Assembly: GCA_028277645.1 (NCBI GenBank)
Contig: JANQFV010000059.1
Location: 1-55,304, forward strand
DNA length: 55,304 bases
Direction: 5' to 3'
Source: Phycisphaerae bacterium
Lineage (GTDB): Bacteria > Planctomycetota > Phycisphaerae > UBA1845 > Fen-1342
The translations under genes and the position numbers were made by a program. Numbering within the stretch: position 1 is the stretch's first letter; the number at the start of each line of letters is the position of its first letter. Shown here piece by piece: positions 24,591-31,842 of this stretch. A model generated the notes under the pieces. That model searched no databases. It was not told where the DNA came from and worked only from the letters and a program-made list of their open reading frames with translations.

Positions 24591-26035
24591 TGAAATGTCG
24601 TCTGGGACAAGTAATGGTGTGTACCACGCTGCTCACGCTTGCATCGTGTCTGCCGGAGGAACGCGTCGTCTGGTCGCCCGATGGACAGTGGGCCGCGTTG
24701 CGGGCTGTCGATGGCCTGCGAATCTGCGATGTGGACGGCGAGCTCTCCGAACTGCTGGCCGAACACGTGCGGGCGATGTCGTGGTTCCCGGATTCACGCC
24801 GCCTGGTGTATGTGCAGGAACGTAAGATCACGAACTGGGAGGAGATTCGCAGCGCGTTCGTGGGGCCGTCCGCGGAAAGCCTGGAGCGAATTCGAGATAT
24901 GGCTCACTTGCTCAGGGAGGAGTTTCTCGCGTTTGACGGTGATCCGGACGACTTCGAGTCGGAAGTCGTCGACGAGCTCAGCGAGGGCGAGATTGCAGCC
25001 GCCATACTCTACGTCCGGGACGAGAAGCCCGAAGGTGTTCGCGAGAAGTTCGGCGAGAAGTGGGAGTGTATGGATAACGCATCGGCGGATATCGTGCAGT
25101 TACGTGTGGCGACCTACGATGGCGAGCGTTTAGTGGATGATCGCGCACTGGTGACCCAGCTCTCCGAGATGACCGACCCGCGCGTTTCGCCCCATCAGAC
25201 TGCGATTGCGTACGTGAGTCACCGCGGGCACGATCTGGGTGACGTTATGGTCGTGCCGGTCGACGGTTCGTCAGCGCCGCGGAATGTCGCGGAACTGACC
25301 GCCGTTTACGTCGACTGGTCGCCGGATGGGCAGTGGCTGGCCTATGCCCGGACTAAGACGCCCGGCGGCGACGATGGCGATCTGCGCTTGGGCGTTGTCG
25401 AGCGCCGCCGCGTGTGCGGCGACAGCGGGGCGTTGTTGGATGAGTTCGACGGGCCAGATGAGTTGGCGGGCACGGCATTCCAGATCTTCACGAAGGTGCG
25501 GTACCTGCCGGACGAGCGTGTCATGTTCGCTGCGCTTGAGATGAACCTTCCGTGCGTCGCCGCCGACATGCCGGAGGACGTGGGGCTGTTCGCCGTCGAT
25601 CTGAGGCGACAACCGACCGTCGTTCGGTTGCTCACGCGGTCAATACAGCGCGAACTTGGTGAAGGCACGCTGTGGTACGCGGTCAGCCCGGACGGGCAGC
25701 GTGTGTGCGTGCCCGGAGAAGACGGTCAGGTCTTCATCGTGCATTTGGCCACGGGGAATGTAGCCCACGGGTTGGCTGACGAGCACTTGTGCGGCGGGAT
25801 GGATGTGCTGCCCACCTGGCGGTCGAATGACGAACTGTGCGTGGCCGCGGAGACCGATCAGAATGAGGACCGCGGTGAGCTCGTGCGCCTACGTGTGATC
25901 GGTGCAGATGGGCATGATGATCGTACGCCGATTGTGCTCAGCAGCGAGTGGCCGGACGAGGCGGTGCACGGAATTCTGCTGGGCGATGATGAGTCTGGCT
26001 CGGAAGAGGATGAGAACGACGACTGTTGCGAATAG
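24590..26035 (+). CDS. Lipoprotein with WD40/PD40-like beta-propeller
   Basis: The 481-residue protein has a lipoprotein signal ending LTLASC at about residue 20. Several TolB-like blade motifs follow: WSPDGQWAALRA (about 28-39), VDWSPDGQWLAYA (about 243-255) and AVSPDGQRVCVPG (about 364-376). The C-terminus is acidic (ESGSEEDENDDCCE). The ATG at 24590 is preferred, seven bases after AGGAGG; a GTG 3 bp upstream is in frame. Coupling to the anti-sigma gene suggests it is either the sensor partner or the main target of the sigma factor. Its ligand is unknown. Confidence 0.72.
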   Translation: MKCRLGQVMVCTTLLTLASCLPEERVVWSPDGQWAALRAVDGLRICDVDGELSELLAEHVRAMSWFPDSRRLVYVQERKITNWEEIRSAFVGPSAESLERIRDMAHLLREEFLAFDGDPDDFESEVVDELSEGEIAAAILYVRDEKPEGVREKFGEKWECMDNASADIVQLRVATYDGERLVDDRALVTQLSEMTDPRVSPHQTAIAYVSHRGHDLGDVMVVPVDGSSAPRNVAELTAVYVDWSPDGQWLAYARTKTPGGDDGDLRLGVVERRRVCGDSGALLDEFDGPDELAGTAFQIFTKVRYLPDERVMFAALEMNLPCVAADMPEDVGLFAVDLRRQPTVVRLLTRSIQRELGEGTLWYAVSPDGQRVCVPGEDGQVFIVHLATGNVAHGLADEHLCGGMDVLPTWRSNDELCVAAETDQNEDRGELVRLRVIGADGHDDRTPIVLSSEWPDEAVHGILLGDDESGSEEDENDDCCE

Positions 26036-26074
26036 TGCTTGCTCGTACGACAAGCGTGAACTACGCAATGAGGA

Positions 26075-26104
26075 CGCCAGTCGCGAGTGACTGGCGCCCT
26101 TATT
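26075..26104 (+). terminator. Rho-independent terminator of the sigma operon
   Basis: CGCCAGTC (26075-26082) and GACTGGCG (26089-26096) form a perfect 8-bp stem with a 6-nt loop, followed by CCCTTATT. It lies 40 bp after the lipoprotein stop. Confidence 0.72.
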
Positions 26105-26137
26105 GCAAATGTGCTTGGCAGCGACGCTGACGCGGTA

Positions 26138-27493
26138 CTAGGACTTGGGATCGGGATCGGCCGTCGGTTTCGGACCCACGGTCGTGTCGCACAGGCGTGT
26201 CGCGGCGCGGCGGTAGCGTTCCTTGAACTCCGCCGGCGACATGTGTGCGGCCACCGCCAGCTTGGCGACCAACACCGGGTCTTCCAGGTCTGACGTTTCC
26301 AGGCGAATCTGGTAGGCGCGACCGACCATGTACTCGTCCGACTCCGTGTCGACGAGCCGGGTGGCGATTCGGTTATTCTCCGGGTTGATGATCTCGGCGA
26401 ATTGCAGGGCCTGCAGATTGCCGTTCACCAGCGCCACCATTGCGCCGGCATGTCCTTCGCTGTCGGTGAACAGGCGAATGCTCTGATAGCCCAACGCGCG
26501 GCAATAGGCCATGTCGTGCGGTGTCGGATCAGCGGAACGTAGCTCGTAACCGATATTGTGCGTGACGAGCGGCAGGCGCTCGCCGCGAGCACTGAATCGA
26601 GCTTGGAGCTCTTTTTTGAGCAGCTCGAGCAGCGGGACTTCGGAAAGGCGCGGATGGCCGGCGGCGTCCAGCGACACTTCGTGGCCGAGGATGCGTTCGA
26701 GTTCCTCGACGTCGCCGAGGCTGTACGCGAGCCCCTCCGCAAGCACTGCAACGCCATCACAACGACCGAAGACATGGCGCTTCAGGATGGCGCCTTCGAG
26801 GACGTCGGCGATGCAGTTAATTGAGGTTTTCTCGCCAAACTCCTCGGGGATGAGCGTCACGGTCGCGCCGGCGGCCTGTCCGATCTGCATCGCCAGCCAG
26901 CCGGCGGAACGCCCCATGGCGCTGACGAGGTACCAGCGACCGGTCGTCTGCGAGTCGCGCATGAGGTTTTTGACCAGGCCGGCCCCGTAGAAGCGCGCGG
27001 TCGAGAAGCCGAAGGTGGGCTGGTTCTGCGGCAACGGCAGGTCGTTGTCGATCGTCTTGGGGACGTGCACGACGCGGAGGTTCTCGCCGCCGGCCTCGGA
27101 CAGGAAGCGTGCCGACAGGGCGGTATCATCGCCGCCGATCGTCAACAGGCAGTTGATGCCGAGCTCGCGGAGTCGCCCCAGGGCCAGCGAAACCTTGCCT
27201 GGGTGGGGCTGGACCTTCTCGGTTTCCTTGATGGCCACCGGATCGAGCAGGTTGTGCCGAGCCGTACGGAGGATCGAGCCGCCGTCGAAGTGGATGCGGG
27301 CTACGCGGGGAATATCGAGGCGGGTCGTGTGCGTGGGTGGGTCGAAGCTGTCCGCCACCAGCCAGCGGAAGCCGTCGTAGAAACCAATCACCTCAAAGCC
27401 GCGGTTGATGGCCTGAATGGTGGCCGCTCCAATTACCGCGTTGATGCCCGGAGCAGGGCCACCGCCCACGACAATTCCAAGTCTCTTCGCCAT
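26138..27493 (-). CDS. 6-phosphofructokinase, predicted pyrophosphate-dependent
   Basis: The 451-residue protein phosphorylates fructose 6-phosphate. The N-terminal loop is GGGPAPGINAVIGAA. At residues 120-125 the sequence is GGDDTA, with Asp where ATP enzymes have Gly (GGDGS). At 145-151 it is PKTIDND, with Lys where ATP enzymes have Gly (PGTIDND). In this family Asp plus Lys at those positions is the known mark of pyrophosphate use. Later motifs are SAMGRSAGWLAMQIG and LIPEEFGE. Pyrophosphate use would make the step reversible, working in both glycolysis and gluconeogenesis. The gene stands alone, divergent from rpmI-rplT. Confidence 0.88.
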   Translation of the reverse strand: MAKRLGIVVGGGPAPGINAVIGAATIQAINRGFEVIGFYDGFRWLVADSFDPPTHTTRLDIPRVARIHFDGGSILRTARHNLLDPVAIKETEKVQPHPGKVSLALGRLRELGINCLLTIGGDDTALSARFLSEAGGENLRVVHVPKTIDNDLPLPQNQPTFGFSTARFYGAGLVKNLMRDSQTTGRWYLVSAMGRSAGWLAMQIGQAAGATVTLIPEEFGEKTSINCIADVLEGAILKRHVFGRCDGVAVLAEGLAYSLGDVEELERILGHEVSLDAAGHPRLSEVPLLELLKKELQARFSARGERLPLVTHNIGYELRSADPTPHDMAYCRALGYQSIRLFTDSEGHAGAMVALVNGNLQALQFAEIINPENNRIATRLVDTESDEYMVGRAYQIRLETSDLEDPVLVAKLAVAAHMSPAEFKERYRRAATRLCDTTVGPKPTADPDPKS

Positions 27494-27613
27494 CTTCGTA
27501 GCCCTTTCTCAGGGACCGCGTGCGAGGATTCCGGAGCCGTCCCGGATTCCAGCTTTGTGTTCAGGGGCACATCGGTGGGCGCCGATATGCCACGGATCGA
27601 CGCCCTGCCTCAG

Positions 27614-27632
27614 CGCCGGGGATACCCCGGCG
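27614..27632. other. Strong hairpin in the pfk-rpmI intergenic region
   Basis: CGCCGGGG (27614-27621) and CCCCGGCG (27625-27632) form a perfect 8-bp stem around ATA. Just to the right lies a weaker TACCG...CGGTA repeat. The 309-bp gap (27494-27802) between divergent genes holds these hairpins and the rpmI promoter. I see no small gene in it. The hairpin is upstream of the rpmI promoter, so it is not the rpmI leader. Confidence 0.5.
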
Positions 27633-27741
27633 GTGGCTTCGGGCGGGTACCGAAAGAATCGGTATCATAGAGCGGTCAACCCACGCGACGCAACGGGAAT
27701 GCGGACGAAACCGCCTCCGGAAATGAATTCGGCGGGTAGAC

Positions 27742-27769
27742 TTGCCCGGCAGGGCCACGATGGTATACT
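27742..27769 (+). promoter_or_regulatory. sigma70-type promoter of rpmI-rplT
   Basis: TTGCCC at 27742-27747, a 16-bp spacer, and TATACT at 27764-27769. Transcription would begin near 27776, giving a leader of about 27 nt before rpmI. This is too short for the long L20-binding leader known from some bacteria. Confidence 0.62.
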
Positions 27770-27802
27770 ACTTGGCTCGACTTTAACGCAGGGATTGCAG
27801 CG

Positions 27803-28000
27803 ATGAACAAGTTCAAGACCCATAAAGGCATCAGCAAGCGCTTCAAGCTGTCCTCCAAGGGCAAGCCGCGCTACAAGAAGTCGTTCGCCGGCCACCTGAT
27901 GAGCGGCAAGTCCGGCCGCCGATGCCAGCGTCTTCGCCAGACCGCCACGCTCGAGGGTGCCTTGGCCCAGACGATCCGGCGGGCGTTGCACGCTGAATAG
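27803..28000 (+). CDS. rpmI: Ribosomal protein L35
   Basis: The 65-residue basic protein of the large ribosomal subunit begins MNKFKTHKGISKRFKLSSKG, with the family K-x-K-T-x-K-G start and a GRR-CQRLRQTA core. Length and composition match L35. It is followed after 24 bp by rplT, the usual partner. In many bacteria infC precedes these two genes; here the upstream gene is a divergent phosphofructokinase, so infC must be elsewhere. The ribosome site is weak (CAGGGA). Confidence 0.95.
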   Translation: MNKFKTHKGISKRFKLSSKGKPRYKKSFAGHLMSGKSGRRCQRLRQTATLEGALAQTIRRALHAE

Positions 28001-28024
28001 CCCGCTGCCCGGAAGGAGCTGACC

Positions 28025-28372
28025 ATGCCGCGTGTTACACCCGGCCATGCGACTCGACGACGACGCAAACGCGTGCTGAAGGCCGCCAAGGGCTACCGCG
28101 GCGGGCGCAGCAAGCTGTTCAAGACCGCGAAGCAGGCCGTCATCAAGGCCGGCCAGTATGCCTACCGCGATCGCCGCAACCGCAAGCGTGAGTTCCGCGC
28201 GTTGTGGATCATCCGCGTGGCGGCGGCGTGCAAGGCACGCGATATTTCCTACAGCCAGTTCATGGGCGGTTTAAAGAAGGCCAACGTCTTTCTCAATCGC
28301 AAGATGCTCAGCGAGGTCGCGATTGCCGATCCGGCCGCGTTCGACAAACTGGTCGAACTGGCCAAGGCCTGA
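28025..28372 (+). CDS. rplT: Ribosomal protein L20
   Basis: The 115-residue protein of the large subunit binds 23S rRNA and is needed for early assembly. Family marks are [60 protein letters not shown] and [19 protein letters not shown]. The length is normal. The ATG follows AAGGAG. A clear terminator lies 40 bp after the stop, so rpmI-rplT is a two-gene transcript. Confidence 0.97.
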   Translation: MPRVTPGHATRRRRKRVLKAAKGYRGGRSKLFKTAKQAVIKAGQYAYRDRRNRKREFRALWIIRVAAACKARDISYSQFMGGLKKANVFLNRKMLSEVAIADPAAFDKLVELAKA

Positions 28373-28410
28373 GTGCTACCCGCTTGCACTGCATCAATAG
28401 TCTGAACCAG

Positions 28411-28447
28411 CAACTGGCCGATCCGCACGGGTCGGCCATGTTGTTGC
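28411..28447 (+). terminator. Rho-independent terminator of rpmI-rplT
   Basis: TGGCCGA (28415-28421) pairs with TCGGCCA (28432-28438). The stem extends by CAAC/GTTG across a one-base bulge, followed by a TTG-rich stretch. Confidence 0.7.
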
Positions 28448-28530
28448 GCCTGTAGAATCCTGTCGGGGTGCTAACAACGCCGCCGTGTGGGCGAATACGA
28501 TAACGAGTAGTTTGGAACGGGAGGTCGAAT

Positions 28531-29775
28531 GTGTTTAAAGCACTTGCAGTGGGAATGTTGCTGATGATGACTGCACTCGCCAGCGGTGGTGACGTTGTCG
28601 TAACCATTGAGACCGAAGACGGCGCACGGCTGGCCGTGAAGCGCAAAGCTGCCCAAGGAACGCCAGTCATTTTCCTGCACGGGCTGGCCGTCAACGGCGA
28701 TATCTGGAACCTACCCGAAATACGCACCGAGGAGTTCCACTACCGCAGCTTGGCGCAGATGCTGCACGAGCGCGGACACGACATCTGGCTGGTGACACTG
28801 CGCGGACTGGGTGGCGAGGATTTTCGCAGCATGCCGCCGTCGGGGCAGGACGACTGGTGCGTCGATCACTTCGTGCTCTATGACTTGCCCGCCGTTGTGC
28901 AGCACGTGCGGAAGGAGACGGGACGAAAGCCGTTCGTCGTCGGATCGAGCATGGGCTCGATGGCGCTGGCCGGCTATGTGCAGGGGGCGCGCCTGCGTGG
29001 CGAAGGTAACGCGCAGCGGATTATCGCCGACCTGAAACTGGCGGCTCAGCGGCAGCAGGAGTTGGCCGGTTGTGTGTTCACCGAGTTTCCCGCGGCACTG
29101 CGCTGGCCCTCGTCGGCTTACGACGAACGTGGTCGGCTCGACTGGCAGCGCCTCGTCGACGCTTGGTGGCAGAAGTCCGGCGACACGAACCTGCCGTTTG
29201 AGCTGGCGGCCCGGGCGGATTGGCTCCGCGCACTGGTGGCCGCGGCGGGTGAGGTCCCGCTGTCCAAGATTCGGGGTAACTCGGAGGGCGAGCGGTGGTA
29301 TCAACGCTTGCCCGAACGCTGGCGCGAGCGGGCGGCGGAGCTCGAACTCCGTACGACACGGCTGATGCTATCCGCCGCAAGTCGGTTCACGGGCGCGGTC
29401 AACCATCGTGCCGAGGTCACGCTGCACGGGCGGCGGTACGCGTTCGACGACATGAAGGCCGGCGTGCTGACGCAACTGGCCAAGTGCGTGCGCCAGGGAG
29501 CGTTTGTCAGCGAGCTCGGCGTGCGCGACCACGTCTACTCCGAGCACTACGAAAGCGTCGTGCTGCCCGTGCTGGTCGTGCAGGGTGGGCGTGATCGAAT
29601 TGCCAATCACGAAGTGACCCGCGCAGCGTTCTACGACCGCATTCGGTCCCAGGACAAGATGTGGCTGTTCGACGTCGAGATTGCCCACGGCGAGATTCAG
29701 GCGGCACCGGTGGCGTGTGAGCGGCTGTACCCCAAGATGGTGCAGTGGATCGCGGAGCGATCGGATTCGAAGTAG
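28531..29775 (+). CDS. Exported alpha/beta hydrolase
   Basis: The 414-residue protein has a signal peptide (about 1-19) and an alpha/beta hydrolase core. The oxyanion-side motif is PVIFLHGLAVNGDIWNLP (about 50-67). The nucleophile elbow GSSMGSMALAGY falls near residue 147, with Ser in G-x-S-x-G. Near the C-terminus VVQGGRDRIA supplies an Asp and EIAHGEIQ a His. Between core strands is an unusually long cap of about 150 residues (roughly 165-320). The order fits lipase or triacylglycerol-type hydrolases, but the substrate is unknown. The GTG start follows GGGAGG at 6-bp spacing. Confidence 0.72.
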   Translation: MFKALAVGMLLMMTALASGGDVVVTIETEDGARLAVKRKAAQGTPVIFLHGLAVNGDIWNLPEIRTEEFHYRSLAQMLHERGHDIWLVTLRGLGGEDFRSMPPSGQDDWCVDHFVLYDLPAVVQHVRKETGRKPFVVGSSMGSMALAGYVQGARLRGEGNAQRIIADLKLAAQRQQELAGCVFTEFPAALRWPSSAYDERGRLDWQRLVDAWWQKSGDTNLPFELAARADWLRALVAAAGEVPLSKIRGNSEGERWYQRLPERWRERAAELELRTTRLMLSAASRFTGAVNHRAEVTLHGRRYAFDDMKAGVLTQLAKCVRQGAFVSELGVRDHVYSEHYESVVLPVLVVQGGRDRIANHEVTRAAFYDRIRSQDKMWLFDVEIAHGEIQAAPVACERLYPKMVQWIAERSDSK

Positions 29776-29825
29776 AATTCGTTCGCGTTGCTGGCGGATT
29801 AACAACTACTCCCGGGGAGCAGCAG

Positions 29826-30845
29826 ATGGCAATCGGCGACACGGCGCAGGTCGAGCAGCAGGTAACGGGTTTTCGTGAGAGCTTTCAGAAACTGCGCGAC
29901 GAGATCGGCAAGATGATCGTCGGACACAGCGACATCGTTGACGGTGTGCTGGTCTGCCTTTTCGCACGCGGACACACGCTGCTCGAAGGTGTGCCGGGGC
30001 TGGGCAAGACGCTGCTGATTCGCACACTGTCGGAGGCGCTGAGCCTCGACTTCTCGCGGATTCAGTTTACGCCCGACCTGATGCCGGCGGACATCATCGG
30101 TACCAACATCATCACTGAAGACGCCGAGACCGGCCGGCGCGGATTCCAATTTCAGCGCGGTCCCGTGTTTGCCCAGATGGTCTTGGCCGACGAGATCAAC
30201 CGCGCTACGCCCAAGACGCAGTCGGCCATGCTTGAAGCGATGCAGGAGCACGCCGTCACGTCCGGCGGCACCCGTTACGCGCTGAAAGAGCCGTTCTTCG
30301 TGATGGCGACGCAGAACCCGATCGAGCAGGAGGGGACCTATCCGCTGCCGGAAGCCCAACTCGACCGCTTTTTCTTCAAGCTGATCGTGGGCTATTCCGA
30401 CCGCGACGAGCTCAAGACGATTCTCGACCGCACGACGTCCGGCTACAAGCCGGATATCCAGCCTGTGCTGACCGGTGAGCAGATCATCACGGCGCAGGAC
30501 CTGGTGCAGAAGGTCGTCGTCGCGCCGCACGTGCAGGACTATGCGATTCGTACGGTCCTCGCGACGCACCCGAACGGTCAGTTTGCCACGCAGAGCGTCA
30601 ACAAGTACGTCCGCTGGGGCGCCAGCCCGCGCGGTGCGCAGGCGATCACACTCGCCGCCAAGATCTACGCCATGCTCGACGGCCGCTACAACGTCAGCTT
30701 CGACGACGTGAAGCAGGCCGCGCTGCCGGCGCTGCGCCACCGGTTGCTGTTGAACTTCGAAGGCGAAGCGGAGGGACTGAGCACGGACATCGTGTTGCAG
30801 GACATTCTCACCGAGCTGCCCACCGCGGAGGAAGCGGCGGCGTAA
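29826..30845 (+). CDS. MoxR family AAA+ ATPase
   Basis: The 339-residue ATPase has Walker A GVPGLGKTLL at residues 55-64, Walker B MVLADEINRATPKTQSAML (about 122-140), and the family stretch FFVMATQNPIEQEGTYPLPE. MoxR proteins act as chaperones that insert metals or assemble complexes, usually with a DUF58 or VWA-domain partner encoded next door. No such partner is adjacent here: the next genes are a YdjY-like protein and a secretin on the other strand. I chose the ATG at 29826 after GGGGAGC; the open frame extends 27 residues further upstream. A micro-repeat array starts 4 bp after the stop. Confidence 0.92.
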   Translation: MAIGDTAQVEQQVTGFRESFQKLRDEIGKMIVGHSDIVDGVLVCLFARGHTLLEGVPGLGKTLLIRTLSEALSLDFSRIQFTPDLMPADIIGTNIITEDAETGRRGFQFQRGPVFAQMVLADEINRATPKTQSAMLEAMQEHAVTSGGTRYALKEPFFVMATQNPIEQEGTYPLPEAQLDRFFFKLIVGYSDRDELKTILDRTTSGYKPDIQPVLTGEQIITAQDLVQKVVVAPHVQDYAIRTVLATHPNGQFATQSVNKYVRWGASPRGAQAITLAAKIYAMLDGRYNVSFDDVKQAALPALRHRLLLNFEGEAEGLSTDIVLQDILTELPTAEEAAA

Positions 30846-30848
30846 GGG

Positions 30849-30880
30849 TGTGGGAAGGTGGGAAAGTGGGAATGTGGGGA
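30849..30880. repeat. Degenerate octamer array, unit NGTGGGAA (4 units)
   Basis: Units TGTGGGAA, GGTGGGAA, AGTGGGAA, TGTGGGGA, starting 4 bp after the moxR stop codon and ending 14 bp before the stop of the convergent gene. Confidence 0.72.
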
Positions 30881-30893
30881 ACGGGCGCGGTGC

Positions 30894-31826
30894 TCAGCGT
30901 AAGGCGTACGATTTGTCGTCAACGCCCGCTGCTCGAAGTGTGCCTCGGAGCCGAACAATGTCGGTTACGAGCGCGCCTGCGGCGGCGATGGGAACCGGGC
31001 GATTGGGCGTTAGACGCTGGGTGAGTCGGATCAGGTTGGCGGCTTCAGTGTGGGTTACGTAGTGGTCGTTGATGGTCAGTGTGCCTAACGGCGTCAGCTT
31101 CACGTCCAGGTGCAGCGGCTGGGCGGCGCGGATGATCATGGTCACGCGCGTGTCAAGTGCTGGGATCGCTGCGGTTCGGGCCAGACACCATAGCTCGCTG
31201 TTGTGACTGGAATGGCGGCTGGAGAAGCTGATCAGGCTCTCGGGAAAATCGACCAGCGCTACGCCGGCACCGGTCGTCGCGCAAACGAGACCGTCGTGCT
31301 CGTCGCGCAGGCTGCCGCTGAAAATCCAGGGGCGTGGCGCGGCGGGGCGCGAGTACTGGACTTCCTGCAGCCACTCGTACGCATTGACTGTGGTGACGCC
31401 ATCGGCAGTGGGCCACTCGAACGTAATGTCGACCAAATCGCCGGTCGGGGGCTCGTAGGTCTCGCGATCAGGATTCCACCGTGGCGGATGGCCGGGAGTG
31501 AGTCCCATCAGGCCCAGCGCCTGGTAGACGTGCTCAGGCTCGGCCTCGATCCGCGCGATGCTCTCGTGCTCTTTGCCGGAGAAGCAGGCGAGGAATTCGA
31601 GCGGACCGCGGCGTAAGACGACGGTCGCATTGATGCGTACGACTCCATCTTGCCAGTCGAGCTCGATGCCAGGTTGGAAGGGGCGGGGTTGCGAGGTTAT
31701 CGGCGGGGAAATATCACTGCTCAAGAGCAGTGGTACTGCGGCGGCGGCCGCCCAGGCGATCCAGAGAGCAAAGCAAACGCCCGCCATCCGGGGAAGGCGG
31801 GCGTTGTTGATGGTCAGTGCGTTCAC
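30894..31826 (-). CDS. YdjY-like exported or anchored hypothetical protein
   Basis: The 310-residue protein has an N-terminal hydrophobic segment (ALWIAWAAAAAVPLLLSS at about 20-37). It then has the pattern VVLRRGPLEFLACFSGKEHE, SIARIEAEPEHVYQALGLMG and LTPGHPP, which I recognise from the YdjY-type domain common in planctomycetes. The function is not known. The GTG at 31826 is listed because it keeps arginines ahead of the hydrophobic segment. An ATG at 31787 is the alternative. The secretin gene ends only 16 bp upstream, and a terminator-like hairpin (31776-31805) falls inside the first codons. The start is therefore uncertain. Confidence 0.6.
   Translation of the reverse strand: MNALTINNARLPRMAGVCFALWIAWAAAAAVPLLLSSDISPPITSQPRPFQPGIELDWQDGVVRINATVVLRRGPLEFLACFSGKEHESIARIEAEPEHVYQALGLMGLTPGHPPRWNPDRETYEPPTGDLVDITFEWPTADGVTTVNAYEWLQEVQYSRPAAPRPWIFSGSLRDEHDGLVCATTGAGVALVDFPESLISFSSRHSSHNSELWCLARTAAIPALDTRVTMIIRAAQPLHLDVKLTPLGTLTINDHYVTHTEAANLIRLTQRLTPNRPVPIAAAGALVTDIVRLRGTLRAAGVDDKSYALR
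31776..31805 (-). terminator. Terminator-like hairpin inside the start of the YdjY-like gene
   Basis: On the minus strand AACGCCCGCC and GGCGGGCGTT form a perfect 10-bp stem with a 10-nt loop, followed by TGCTTTGCTCT. It lies 38-67 bp after the secretin stop and overlaps codons 8-17 of the next gene. Confidence 0.6.
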
Positions 31827-31842
31827 CGCCTGCGAGAACCGA

